Shown piece by piece: positions 52,353 to 64,000 of a stretch of DNA of 64,000 nt. Position numbers and translations under genes: made by a program. Position 1 is the first letter of the stretch, and each line of letters starts with the position of its first letter. The notes below the pieces were generated by a model. It saw nothing but the letters and a program-made list of their open reading frames with translations. It was not told where the DNA came from and ran no database searches. The stretch is taken from assembly GCF_037893015.1 (NCBI RefSeq), contig NC_133661.1, positions 186,611,203 to 186,675,202 on the forward strand, written 5' to 3'. Source of the stretch: Macrotis lagotis (Eukaryota > Chordata > Mammalia > Peramelemorphia > Peramelidae).

Positions 52353-52392
<40 letters not shown>

Positions 52393-52393
52393 C
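52353..52393. repeat. (GTA)n trinucleotide repeat, pure
   Basis: About 13 clean GTA units. The flanks differ from those of the other two GTA tracts. Confidence 0.95.
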
Positions 52394-53130
52394 AATACTT
52401 TCAGGTATGGAGAACTTCACTTCCTCAGGGGTAAGCAATATTATATCTTAGGACAGCTCTTAGAGTTGGGGAAGCTCCCAGTTGAAAATTGACATTTTTT
52501 TTTTGTCTCTTGAAAGCAAGCAAAGTCTAATTGTCTTTCATTTAATAGACCTTCGCTTATGTACAAAAGAAGATAAACCTCTCCATTTTTTTCTTCTCCA
52601 GATTAAATCAGACTGAAGACTTGTGTTACTGCACTGATCTCTTCTGCTATGCTGTATCCTTCTTCCTAGAAGGGATGACTACCCTATTCATTACTGTAGT
52701 TCCCCATAGTACCTTGCTCCATGATAATCTGTTGAATAAATGAACCTTTATCAGGTATATGAATATGAATCTACTGCACAATTTATGGATGACAGACTAA
52801 ATAATCTCACCCTGAAATATCAACCACAGAAACAACTTTATAGTCCTCCTTCAATATCTCAGTTGGTAGAGATGAGGACTGTCAAGGTTAACTCGGATGT
52901 AATTCTTGGGTCACTAGGCTCAAAGGAGAGTAGTATTTTTTGTTTCCAAGCACTTTGCATTTTCTTTGATTGCTTATGTTTGTATTCTAACATGCTTTAT
53001 TTACCAGGTAATCTAGAATTGTGCTGTTGTGCTACAGAAAGTGTTACTTAATGTTCTTACCTTCATCTTCAGAATTCATACAATACTTAACATTTCATAC
53101 TGGTCATAAATTATTATCAAGAAATAGAGG
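52394..53130. other. Intergenic, nothing recognised
   Basis: A 103-codon frame at 52740-53051 has no recognisable domain and no coding-like context. I do not call it a gene. Confidence 0.4.
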
Positions 53131-53285
53131 CTATAGTATTTAGAGTTGGAAAGAACCTCAGCCTAGTCCAACCCCAATCCAACATTTTACAAATGAAGAC
53201 GCTGAGACCCAGAAAGGTGGCATGCTTTGATCGACATCAAGATAGAAAATGGCAGAAACAAAGTACTCTGAACCCAAATCATACT
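53131..53285 (+). repeat. MIR-like repeat
   Basis: Shows 'ttagagttggaaagaacctc', 'gcctagtccaaccccaatcc', 'cattttacaaatgaagacgc' and 'tgagacccagaaaggtgg' in the order of an old mammalian repeat with a MIR-type core. Confidence 0.6.
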
Positions 53286-53465
53286 CCTTTCTACTTTGCT
53301 TTCAATAAATTTAAAGTTATATAAATAAGAATTATCATATTGAATTGGCATAGAGGCAAACACATATGTTGGAGGTAAGACATAGTGAGAGATAGAAATC
53401 ACCCTAAGGATGAAGTCTGTGAGAAAGAATGAAAGGGAATTGAAAAAGTTTGATTTGATTTTCAG

Positions 53466-53520
53466 TAATAGTAGTAGTAGAGGTAGTAGAAGAGGTAGTA
53501 GTAGTAGTAGTAGTAGTAGT
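53466..53520. repeat. (GTA)n trinucleotide repeat
   Basis: GTA units with GAG interruptions. The following sequence (gaaaaattgaatttagacct to gggtggttccccc) parallels that after 51962. Confidence 0.92.
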
Positions 53521-54218
53521 TTAGATGAAAAATTGAATTTAGACCTTTGAAAAATTATTTCATGACCCTCTTAACATATGTTGTGTTTGGCTACTTCTGG
53601 GTGGTTCCCCCACTCAGAAGTGCTCAAGGGTGGAAGTAGAAGGGCACGGGACTTGGATTAGATTTAAAGAAAAAATTCCCCAAATTAGTTCCCCCAATGA
53701 GGAATCAGTTGCCATGTCCGTATTCCATAGTAGTTAGTAGTACTGCTGTTCAGCTACTTGTCATGATTATTATAGAGGCTAGCCATGATGTGAAACCAGT
53801 TGTACTATATAACTTTTGCTGTCTTTTTTAAGATTTCTTAATTGAGCATAAATTATTATTAGGGAGAATGGTGGAGAGTTGAGAATGAGGAGGGGAAGGG
53901 TTGTGATGGGGAGAGAGACAATACAGAGGAAAGAAATGTTTGAAGTTCTAGGATTGACTTCTTTACATGAGTTCCTGCCCACAATAGAACGTAAAGATCT
54001 GTATTATTATCAGAAGAAAAAAAATTTGCTAACCTGCCTTTCGAAACTTCACCTGAAACGATTTTCCTAAAGAACCATTGGAACTACTTAGATGAGGAGG
54101 TAACACAACAGCAACTTGTTTTTCACCCAAGATATATGAGAAAGTTTCTCAGAATGTTAAGGACACAGACACAATGATAAGTATCGATAGGAGTCGTGTC
54201 TCTAAAACGTTAGGTACC

Positions 54219-54308
54219 TCCTTCGAGCCGGAATCGAACCAGCGACCTAAGGATTCCTATAGTTATCCAACCTACAGTCCTCCGCTCTACCAGCTGAGCT
54301 ATCGAAGG
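54219..54308 (-). tRNA. tRNA-Tyr (anticodon GTA) with 17-nt intron
   Basis: A 90-nt gene. The acceptor CCTTCGA pairs with TCGAAGG and the discriminator is A. The D-arm is TAGCTCAGCTGGTAGAGC. The anticodon loop CTGTAG/A is split after position 37 by a 17-nt intron (54255-54271), the canonical place. The T-loop is GGTTCGATTCC. The mature 73-nt sequence matches the standard mammalian tRNA-Tyr. A T4 terminator lies at 54204-54207. Splicing needs the tRNA splicing endonuclease. Confidence 0.97.
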
Positions 54309-54359
54309 GGACACAGGAAAGAAGAGCCCTAGAATCCTCTTTATAGGATAAGTAATTCT

Positions 54360-55688
54360 GACAAGATTGGCTCCTCTAATAGCCAGGTGTTTGATTTTTT
54401 TTTTTAAAGAATATACTTAATGACTACTTTAATAACTAAGCATACTCACCGTTAATAATTAACCTATCACTTTTGACCTAAATTATTGCTCTCCTAGCTG
54501 GCAGATAATGACCCAGATGCAAATAAGCCCCGAATAGGACTCATCAGTGATTTGCCATCTCCTAGCTCCCAGGAGTTGGTTGCTTCCTAAGTACCTAAAG
54601 GTTCTTTGTAGGAGCTACAAAGGATCTTCTTGTGACTAGTAATGGGATCTGGAATAACTCAGACGCAATTTCCTGACTCTCTTATAGGACCCCAGGAGAA
54701 ATCCTCAAGCAAATCTTGACCTAACCACACTCCAAAAAGAAAGCAGCACCAACAGGATGCTACCCCGGACTCTGGATTATAAATCACAGAAGGAACTTTC
54801 TCTAGAGCAACTCCTTCCCACTACCCTTCTTTGCTGTCTTTGAGAAAAGCTATAAAGATGTCTAACTAATTATAATATCATCATCATACTTTTATACCCC
54901 ACCCAATGTGCTTTTCCTGTGTGCAGTCCGGGTAATCGTCTGCACAGTTCCCCCAAGACTACAAGATCCCTCATAGCAACAAGAACCTCCCTTTATTGCA
55001 AAATTAACATAAACAAAGCACCACTTGCTCTTTAAAAATTCTTGACCTGCTTCATTAGACAATTACCTCTTTCAAATGAGCCTAGCCTGCAGCCTAGCAG
55101 TTGGCTGAGTAATCATCAACTTTGCCTCTATGACTAGATGATCTTGGCATGAACCAGAACCATATAATTTGTTAGCACCCTGCCTCCTTTAAGGAAAAGA
55201 GTTAGCTGGGAAGAGTGAACCTCAAAACAATTAAGTGTTTAGCATTGCCTAGTTTCACATAGCCTAGCATCATACTTCCATTAAGGAGGAGCCCCCTAGT
55301 TGGATAATACTTAATATAAGCCATTGCTTGGTTTTTAGAAATGACTTGAGTCTTAATTCTTTATGATGACCGGCCTTCAAAATATTCTCAAACCTCATCA
55401 ATCAGATTCCTTTAAAATGTAGAAACCTAAAATTGATGACACTTTGAATTCTGATAACAATTATCCTGAAAGAAGAGGAAAGTATAAAAGTCTGGTATCT
55501 TGCCTAAGAGAACAGTTTAGAAACAAGAATAGAATCTTAAAAGAACCACAAAAGTCAGCTTGCTCAACCTATACCTGAACAAAATTATACAGTAGCCTCT
55601 ATAAATGGTCAATCAACCTCTGTTGACTTGATCCTACAATATATTGCCAAAAATGTATCCATATATGCCATATATTTAATTTAAAAAA
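54360..55688. other. Intergenic, no gene; possibly LTR-derived in part
   Basis: The stretch near 55150-55390 (aatataagccattgcttgg, then a T-rich run) has an LTR-like feel, but no ends or target duplication were found. Confidence 0.35.
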
Positions 55689-55695
55689 AATTCTG

Positions 55696-55853
55696 GGGGC
55701 AGCTAGGTGGTGTAGTAGATAAAGCACCGGCCTTGGAGTCAGGAGTACCTGGGTTTTCAAATCCAGTCTCAGACACTTAATAGTTACCTAGCTGTGTGGC
55801 CTTGGGCAAGCCACTTAACCCCATTTGTCTTGCAAAAAAAAAAACCTAAAAAT
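55696..55853 (+). mobile_element. tRNA-derived SINE
   Basis: WSINE-like copy; short duplication 'aattctg' at 55689-55695 and 55854-55860. Confidence 0.88.
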
Positions 55854-55869
55854 AATTCTGCCATCAATA

Positions 55870-57224
55870 CTAAATCTGTCCAGTGGCTATGCTATAATAT
55901 GAATTATGTCTGTTTTTTTAATTTGATCATTGCATAGGATAATGTACCCCCCTCCAAAAGAGATTAGATAAACTCTTTACCTTGACATTCAAGGTGCTTC
56001 AAAATCAAATTCCAAACTACTTTCCAATCTTCTCCTTTTTATGTACTCTGCATACACTATTAACTGGAATACTATCTATATTCATTCTTTCACTGCCCTT
56101 TCCTATTACTGTGCCTTTGTTCCTATAGTCCTTCCCATCACTCAAAATTCAAGTCAGATGCACAGTACAAGCACAGAAATATTGGCATAATCAAAATTAT
56201 TGAGATCTAAGCTGCATTGTGAGTCTCTCATTCCCAGGCCAGAATCTGCTAGTAAAAATGGAAGTTCTAAGAAACCTAAATTATTAGTATATTCATTAAA
56301 CATATCCTATCCATTAATAGGAAAACCATAAATCCCTTTACAAGAATCAAGTGTTATGAAGAAGTCAAAGACATTAAAGTGTCAATGGTTTTAGTCATAA
56401 GGAATTTGTCAATGACTTAAAAAAATAGAGTAGTAATAGATTGAACCTGATTTCTAGGTCCCATAAAAGAGGAGCTACTAAATGGAGACCATTATTTTTA
56501 AAAGTTTGACAGAGAAAGAAAAGAAATACAATAATAGACCAAAAACATAGAAGGATCATATTTGCTGTTTGTTTGTTGTTTAATTTGCTTTGGGTTGTGA
56601 TTTGTTTTGTTCATAAGAAAAGTGAAGTCCAGCAACTGACAAAGCAAAATAAGTCTAATTCATTTTCCTTATAACAATCCTTCAAATATTAGGAAACAGC
56701 TATTCTCGCCCTATGTCTTTTTTTAAAAAAAAAAAGCAGTATTTCTCTATCCCAGGTTAAAAGTACAACCCCCATGTACAGGGCCTACCAATATAGTTCA
56801 GTCCAGAAACACTTAACTGTTATGTTTTCCAGTTCACCCCACCTTGGGCACCATGATGGTCCTCTGCTTCTGACAGCTCATTATATTTTTTTTGCCAAAT
56901 TTAGTGTAAAAACCCAATAATTTCAGCCTCTCTGTAGGTTAAAAATCAAAAGAATCACCAGCTCAGCCTCTCCAGAAACAGAGTATTGGGATATACAACT
57001 ATGTCTGATCCCTCCTATATCTTGTCAAGGTAAAATATTCCATATTCCTTTAAAAATTCATCTAATTCATAGGATTTCTCTCACCATTCTGGTCTTCCTC
57101 CTTCACCTAGTCTCCAAGTTTTTCAGTACTACATAAAACTACCATGCATCACAATTTCACAATGATTTAAGGATTATTAGATATTGTCCTAAGAAAAAAA
57201 TCCTATTTAGTATGAAAAAATTAA
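55870..57224. other. Intergenic, nothing recognised
   Basis: AT-rich unique-looking DNA with no gene seen on either strand. Confidence 0.45.
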
Positions 57225-57350
57225 TTGTTCAAATTCAATGTTTTTTTAAAAATAAGTCCCTACTTTGCACAAGATGTACTAGATACTAGAGATAAAGACA
57301 AAAAATGAAAAACAGTCCCTGTCTTCAAACAACTTAAATTCTGTTAGAAA
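57225..57350 (+). repeat. MIR-class repeat fragment
   Basis: Shows 'tactagatactagagataa' and 'cagtccctgtcttcaaacaa', similar in order to 21600-21715. It is followed by a TA microsatellite (57354-57401). Confidence 0.5.
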
Positions 57351-57353
57351 AAA

Positions 57354-57354
57354 A

Positions 57355-57401
<47 letters not shown>
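57354..57401. repeat. (TA)n microsatellite
   Basis: TA units with one ATG interruption near 57366. Confidence 0.95.
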
Positions 57402-57404
<3 letters not shown>

Positions 57405-57409
57405 ATAAC

Positions 57410-58660
57410 CACACATAGCCTCATATGAGAAGGGAGAACACAAATAATTAGAAGTAATCAAGAAAGGCTTCCTATTGTAGGGAAGTTAATATACTGAACC
57501 TCGAAGGAAGCTAAACATTCTAAGAGTTGGGGAAAAAAAGGAAGAAATGAATTCTGGACTTGGAAAACTGTCTGGAGTAGCATATCGTTCAGGTGAGCAA
57601 AATCAGTGGTGTTCAGGAAAACAGGGTCTATAAATGTGATCATTTTCTAGCTGAAAGTCTAATAGTTACATTGGGAACTTCTACAGAAGTAAAAATACCA
57701 TCATATGAAAACACATACAGTATATCCATTGTAGCATATCCTTTTACAGACTGTAGTCAAGGGGTAGGGATGTGATGTTGTTTTCAAAATTTTTTGATAT
57801 CTGGTGCAGCCTACATACACTCTGGGTCCCTTGCCCTCTCACTCTCCCTGACAAGTTGCATAACCAGAACAAAAGCATATCTTCTCTTCTGTGTTTTAAA
57901 CCTTAATGCTGTTAGTGCAAGCCACAGTGTCCCCTACCCATCAATGACTAAATTATCTCTTCAATATCATCTAACCATTACCAGTTAATATCTTGTCAAT
58001 ATCATCTATGACATTGATTATTGCCCAAGATTCATTTTACCAATTGCCATTAATCAGTTTTTAACAAAAGGTTGTTTATTGAAAAGGTAAAGCAAGTTTC
58101 AAAATACTAATTACCATCCTAAATCATGGGAATAATGGCTCCTATACCTTATCCCCTTAATCTCTGGAAAAGTGTTCAGTACTCAAACTTACAATGGTTA
58201 TTAGAAAGTGTTTACCTCAGAAAGTTCACTTCCAAATCCATAGTCCACATACTAATTGTTCCTTTATCTTGGTTTCTAGTCAAATTCACTGTGGGATGGG
58301 ATCCTGTAAATCACTCTTCATTGAATTCATTTGCCATTAAGCTGTGGTATGGCCTCCAGGTTCAGACATACTGTGGCTCACATCCTCTCTGTTTTGAAGC
58401 TCACAAAGTCAAAACCAATGCCAAAACATCTTACTTAGGGGCAAGAAACTAAAGGCAACTCAGAGACCTGAGCAAGAGCAGGGCTATGTGTTCTTTGACC
58501 TTAACCTGGGTGAATGAGCCAAAGGCTTCTGTGGGCTGAAGCACCACATGAGTTTAGTTTCTTCATTGTAATTCTTCTCTATTCTAATGAAGTCAGACCA
58601 AAAAAAAAATTCCTCCAAGGACTGTATATGAGCACTTAGTTCCATCTAGACAGCAATATA
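57410..58660. other. Intergenic, no gene recognised
   Basis: Frames of up to 108 codons exist (for example 58126-58452) but show no domain or family similarity that I can name. Treated as chance frames. Confidence 0.4.
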
Positions 58661-58663
58661 AAA

Positions 58664-58694
58664 CACACACGTGCACACACACACACACACACAG
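58664..58694. repeat. (CA)n microsatellite
   Basis: CA units with one GTG interruption. Confidence 0.92.
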
Positions 58695-58894
58695 TGAAAA
58701 TGACCTGGAAACAGTGGTAGAATACACATATGTACTCTAAAGTAGAAAGCAGTACCCTCCAAGTATCCCTGGCAGTGGTCCCAGGGATAGATACATAGCA
58801 CTGGAATAAAGAGAAGACTTCCTCCTAGATCCTGAGCTGTTTATCATTCATTTTAACAAAACCTAAGAGGAATGTAGATCTATACACAGGCGAA

Positions 58895-59100
58895 TGGATA
58901 GCTAGGTGGTAAGGCAAATAGACTGTTCAACCGGTAATCAAAATGACCTGAGTCTGCATCCTCTCTTATATACCAGTTGTGTGATTCAGGAAAAATCATT
59001 TACTCTTTCTCAGGCTTAGTTTTCTGTTCTGCAAAATGAGATGATAATAGTAATTATCGTGAAAGATGTTTGTGAAGAAAAAATGGAATAACGACATTAT
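58895..59100 (+). repeat. Diverged CORE-type SINE
   Basis: Shows 'atggatagctaggtggtaag', 'accagttgtgtgattcagga' and 'ttttctgttctgcaaaatga' in SINE order. Confidence 0.6.
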
Positions 59101-60183
59101 AATACACTGTGGTGTACTTTGCAAACAATGTTCTTTATAAGTATCAGTAATTGTTATAAATTATAGAACTTTTATAAAGAGCTTGTTTTAAGTTAGGCTC
59201 TGTGTTAAATGGACAGTGGGAGAGGGAATGAAATTCAAAAGATAAAGGGGAGATGAAAAAGGAGGAAGGGTGAGAATTGAGGTTCTGGAGGCTCTGCGAA
59301 TATCCTTGGAGGTAGTCTGGTAGCCAGGATAGTTTCAAAGTAGAAATCCAAGGTTTGCCAGAAATGATAGTTTGAGTGGAGGGCTACGATAAACAGAAGG
59401 CTAGAAATGCGTATTCAGTTTTTGTGGACAAAATGGGAAGATAAATAGATTACTTAAAATGCCAGAGTCAGAATCTTAAAAGAATTCTCTAGTGTACAGA
59501 CATGATCTTAGCCAGTCTCTTGCAGTCTAAGCTCACCTTCCCAGAGACACCCAATGTCCCCTTCTCCAGCCTGTATCCAACATGTCTTTGAATTTTCTTC
59601 CCTTTCTTGTTTTCTATATGTGTTATGATCAAGTAATGAGCTCTCTGGAATGCACTTTACTTCCATTAATTACAGGATTCAAGGTTGTGAACGGTAGAGG
59701 TGAAATGTAAGACCACATTAAGTAGCCAAAGCTGAGAGAATGTTTTGCAGATTTCGGACCTCCTTTGAAACAACTGGCAACTGGCAACAGTCGCACCTTA
59801 GTTTGTGGCTACCTCCCAACTCGATAGCTCTCTCTCTGTCTCCCTTGTTGCAGCATAATTTAGCACAAAATAGGAGAGGTTTACCCGGGTCTTATTTAGA
59901 GATTAGACCAAGCTTCTTCAGTATTACAAGGCATCTTTGTATTGGGTTCCAGGTGAGCTGGGAGCCAGAATGTGGAGAAATCTCAAGTACCTAGGAAAGG
60001 CAGGTTCTCTGACGAGAGAAATAGGAGCAGAAAAGAAAAGCTTCAAAGAAGAAAAAGGAACCTTTGGGATTTTAGCGCACCATTTCTTCGCTCTTTATCC
60101 AGGTGGGGACCTCTAGAAATAATTATCGGACAAAGTGCAGGCACGGAAGTGACTGGAAGCAGCTTCTTCCGGGGCTCGGAGAA

Positions 60184-60207
60184 GGGCGGAGTTTGAAGAT
60201 TATATAT
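60184..60207 (+). promoter_or_regulatory. GC-box plus TATA-like motif, possible promoter
   Basis: A GGGCGG (60184-60189) is followed 11 bases later by TATATAT (60201-60207) on the plus strand, in a CpG-containing patch (60075-60450) that stands out from the AT-rich surroundings. No downstream coding exon was found, so it could drive a non-coding RNA or be chance. Confidence 0.25.
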
Positions 60208-60690
60208 CCTTTCCCTTCCCCCCCCCATCAGATCGACCCCACCTCGAACCAGGCCTTAGTTATTCATAAATCTGAGTGCATGCAATTTGTTTTTCTTGCA
60301 CCGATTCCTCCAGGATATCATTCCAGAAGAGGAGTATCCAGCTGGGGCTGGGCCCCGCAAGAACCCTCTCACATCTCGGATCCTGCAGTGCCAATGCACA
60401 GCCGCACTCTTCCCGGGACTGAGTAGACTTAAGACTCGCGGATTCCTAACGTGGACGCTTCCCTTCTGCTATAGAAGCTTTCCTGGGCGTTTACCGGATT
60501 TAGGGAATTCTGTTCTTGGATACAGCTTGTATTAAGGTTCTCTATTTAGTGACTTCCCATTTGTCGAGGCACAGAAGGAATCTTAAATTAAACATGGTGG
60601 GAAGAATGTAAATGTTATAGCCTGAGTATTCGTATTAAAGAGAAAGGTAGAGGTTTATTTCAAATTCTGAATTTAAAAAAACACTGTATC

Positions 60691-60763
60691 AGGCCCCAGC
60701 GAGATTTGAACTCGCGACCCCTGGTTTACAAGACCAGTGCTCTAACCCCTGAGCTATGGAGCC
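60691..60763 (-). tRNA. tRNA-Thr (anticodon TGT)
   Basis: A 73-nt tRNA. The acceptor GGCTCCA pairs with TGGGGCC (one G-U pair) and the discriminator is T. The D-arm is TAGCTCAGGGGTTAGAGC. The anticodon loop CTTGTAA lies between CTGGT and ACCAG; the T-loop is GTTCAAATC. There is no intron. A T7 terminator lies at 60675-60681. It appears functional and reads ACA codons. Confidence 0.97.
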
Positions 60764-61014
60764 AGATGTGAAAAAGCCTTTAATTTGTGCTTTAGAAAGA
60801 GACTTTTTTTGTTTTTTTTTTTCCAGCTAAATAGATGGGGGGGGGGGGGGAATTTTCATTATCTATTAAATATTCAAATTTCAGCCCTAGAGGAAAAGGG
60901 AACCTTTAGTTTAGCTATGGATCGGAAATTTATTTTCAATTGTAGTATTTGAAAGACGTCAATCTCCAAAGATTTCTTTCTGGCAACTGTTTTGCAATGC
61001 ATATTCAGCTGGAC

Positions 61015-61180
61015 CCGAATTGGGGAAAACGAGTTCAAATACGACTTCAGCCCTTATATGAGCAGAGCCGAGTCACTTAACCTGAGTGCCTCGGTTTTCT
61101 CTGCGGCAAAACTGTACCTCACGTGGTTGTTGTGAAGATTAAAGTGAGCAAAAACGCTTGGCACAAACACTGGAACCGAG
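61015..61180 (+). repeat. MIR-like SINE remnant
   Basis: Shows 'acgagttcaaatacgactt', 'gagtcacttaacctgagtgc' and 'gtggttgttgtgaagattaa' in MIR order. It retains several CpGs, unlike the other old repeats here. Confidence 0.6.
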
Positions 61181-61680
61181 TCTTTTAAAATGCTATTCCC
61201 TTTCACTTCTTTGCTCCAAATTTCTTAGTTTCTTTACTGAATTCTTTCCTGGTGTGATTCCAAGATTTATCATACTAAGTTGCCTTTCCTTTGGGCGCTC
61301 CCCAGCTCCACAATAGCCTCTATAGATGTGAGTCAAATTACCGAGGTTCGAGCGCTTACCCGGCTCTTAATAAGTATTTTGGGGGCTACACATCTGATTT
61401 GAGCATCACATAGTGAATGAAGTCAGCAAATATTTATTAAGCGCCAAGTATTATGTCTTTATGTTAAAAAAAAAAAACCACACAATTTCAGGTACATCTC
61501 GTGCAATATCCAAAATCTCGGTTGAGGGAACTAATTTTCAAAGAAGTTTGTTATTTGGTTCGAGTGAAATTGTTAGCTACTAATAGCTCCAAATTCGAGA
61601 GGAAATTGATAGAGGCTATGTGCCCTTTCTAAGATAGAAGTTTAAAGATTAAGTCAAGATTCAAATAATAAAGCAACTGT

Positions 61681-61752
61681 GGGCTCGTCCGGGATTTGAA
61701 CCCGGGACCTCTCGCACCCGAAGCGAGAATCATACCCCTAGACCAACGAGCC
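61681..61752 (-). tRNA. tRNA-Pro (anticodon CGG)
   Basis: A 72-nt tRNA identical to the Pro-TGG gene at 51166 except for C in place of T at the wobble position (loop TTCGGGT). Acceptor, D, anticodon and T stems are all intact. Downstream, however, there is no run of four T's until about 165 bases past the 3' end, only interrupted T3 runs (tttattattt). Transcription may end weakly or extend. Confidence 0.95.
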
Positions 61753-61759
61753 AGTTACC

Positions 61760-64000
61760 TGATGGACCTAGCTTTCGAATTTCCTTTAAGGCACTTTTCC
61801 TGGAGGTAGTTTTATGTGTATGTCTACGGTTAGAGAAGGAAATAAAGAATATAGGTTGAAATTATGTTTTGTTGAGTTTTTTAACCACAGATTTCTCAAT
61901 AATTTTCTCTATGATCTGTTCTTCCCAGCCGCTCCATGCAGTTGTCTTTACTTCATTTGAATCATTTCACCCTTATACACTTCCACTCTTTCTTTTTCCT
62001 TAACCCCGGAGATACGGCAGAAAGCGATAGATAATAGTCATCTGAGTGGGGATCAAATTGGGTAATGAAGAGAGTAAAAATGGCCACTCTTGGATCCAAG
62101 ATTCATTTATCTTTCCTAACCTAACAGATTTATTCAGCACAAAAACAAAAGTAATTCAGTAGTTAAATGCTTTCTTCAGTATATACAATATACAGAATAA
62201 CTAACAAGACTCTCTCATATCTATGTGGTTTTCAGGGCCTATCTCTATTTAAGCATTTATTGAGTGGTTTCAACATCTTTCTGTTTTCTCTTCCAGTATT
62301 TGTTTCATGTAAAACTGAAAACCTCCATCAACCATTATTTCTTGGAATCTAACAAGTATGTTTTTTTCATCTATTTGCTTTAGTCTAATAGAAATATGTC
62401 TGTAGGAAATTATCTCAACCTAGGAACCTTCCAATAAGGGAGGGAAGGATGAGACACACCAAACAATAAAACATAGGTGAGGTTTGGGGGGATTGTTGTT
62501 TTTTTAGAACTAAGTAACATTGACCAAAGTTCTAAGTAGGAAATGTTAAAGTCTTTTAATTTTCCATGGATATTGGTGTAGCATTTGCTTATATTATTTC
62601 TAACTAAAATTACATATGCCACCCACTTTTTCTGTCATATATTTCTTGAATCTTTAAATATGTAATGCCCTTCTTATTGTGAAAGTTCAATAATTATTCC
62701 ACAAGTCAGTAGAAAACTTTTGTGCATACTTTTAAGAGGATTGTCACAGATGTAGAGATGCACAGGTTTTCAACGGGAACACAGTCATTTGATCAAGACT
62801 TGGAAATGGCTGATGAGATAAGACTGTGAGGCTCCTAGGAAAAGTCATTAAGTTCAGGTTTCCCAAAACAGAGGATAAAGGGTGGTAAAGATGATTGCTA
62901 ACCATGAAAACTGTTTCTTCTTGCTGTAGCCACAATATATTCCAAAGATCTATTCATCCCAAAGGTAGAACAATGGGCTTTGACTACTGGGGATTCAGGG
63001 ATCACTTTTAAAGTCCACTTATCAACCCAGGAAATTTCTTATCAACTCATAAGTCACCTATCCTTAGCACAGTGACTGGTACATAGTACCCTTCATAAAT
63101 GCTAAATTGACTTAATCTTTTACTTCCTATCTTTCACATCAGTGATCCTGGGGACTGAAAGTTGGAGAATGGGAAAATGAGCTAACTATCAAAGACCTGA
63201 AGGACTCTTATCTTATTTGCCTAAATCTGTTTGTTAATGATTGCTCCACCTGTCTTTATTGTATTGCCAGTAAAATTCCACCTCAGTGGTATATTCAAGG
63301 CTTCCCCCAAACAAGGGGTCCAGTCTGATTCTGAAGAGGCCTGGAAACTCCAGATGGATTTTTATAAGTAGTTTAATAATCAAAGTGAGATAATCACATG
63401 GGGCATTCTAGGGTGGTGACAAGACAACATCTTGGAATTCCCACCCAAAACTTCCCAAAACCCTGTAGTAGTTATTGAAATCAGTCAAAGTGAGGGATTA
63501 TAGATTATATCAGTGTGGATTGGCTGATATTTTGGGGTTTACTCTGGTCATCACTGGGCTCAAAGATCTGGTTGCCTTATATTAATACTATCAATTCTGT
63601 TTTGTTTGGATTCCCTCCCCATTCCTCATTCAAGGCCTTGTATTAGTCATTGTTGTCATGCCTCAGAGAACGGAGGGGTTTTTTTAATTACATTAATCTT
63701 GATTTACAATATTCATAGATTTCATTATAGGGACTCTTACTATTATAATTATGGCTTTCACTGATAAAAACTTTTCCGGAGAACCCAAATTATTCGTGTT
63801 TATTTACTGTTAGACTCTTTTGCTAGAAAACTCACATCATCGTTTTTTCATTACTTAAAGGGATCCACATTATAGCTTTTACTGATAAGGACCCCACAGT
63901 TATGATAAAGAAATTTTGACTAATGAGACAAGTTAAAATGCTAGATTCTCATTTCATATTCATAACAAATTGTGTTTATGGTTGATATAAAAACTTTGCT
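61760..64000. other. Intergenic, nothing recognised
   Basis: About 2.2 kb with no gene, RNA gene or clear repeat. Frames here are short and lack family similarity. Confidence 0.5.

Overview
The window is nuclear DNA from a mammal, almost certainly a marsupial. It is AT-rich and intron/repeat-dominated. It is full of tRNA-derived SINEs of the Australian-marsupial (WSINE/WALLSI-like) kind, marsupial-type L1 copies, an ORF1-only (half-L1) LINE family, and a second LINE family with an RTE-like reverse transcriptase. A dasyurid or other Australian marsupial is my best guess, but the species cannot be fixed from this sequence alone.

The unique content is the ANG/RNASE4 end of the RNase A gene cluster (human 14q11.2). 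All genes are on the minus strand. Reading from high to low coordinates: a tRNA cluster (Pro-CGG 61.7 kb, Thr-TGT 60.7 kb, intron-bearing Tyr-GTA 54.3 kb, Pro-TGG 51.2 kb); a GC-box/TATA-like promoter candidate just inside the last tRNA (about 50.9 kb); the angiogenin coding exon (32.2-32.7 kb); and the RNASE4 coding exon (20.4-20.8 kb). This is the human order and orientation, in which tRNA genes flank the promoter shared by ANG and RNASE4. Both RNases look intact: catalytic His/Lys/His present, 6 cysteines in ANG and 8 in RNASE4, signal peptides present, and a splice acceptor just upstream of each coding exon.

Between and around these genes: a decayed tandem duplicate of part of RNASE4 (22.0-22.2 kb); a candidate 54-nt non-coding exon (21.9 kb); a processed COA8 (APOPT1) retrocopy with target-site duplications, one nonsense codon and an N-terminal frameshift (26.84-31.16 kb); and two probable solo LTRs, each nested in an older LINE (25.3-25.8 kb and 46.4-46.8 kb).

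Layout: 0-10.5 kb holds repeats and unassigned DNA, including a half-L1 element at 4.8-7.6 kb. 10.5-15.4 kb is a degenerate tandem array of an unknown roughly 1-kb unit, each complete unit ending in a pyrimidine tract, broken by an L1 and two SINEs. 15.4-19.8 kb is L1 and SINE debris. 20-33 kb is the RNase region. 33-49 kb is nested LINEs. 50-62 kb is the tRNA cluster with GTA-triplet microsatellites. 62-64 kb has nothing recognised. No prokaryotic features, CRISPR array or novel multi-gene system are present.
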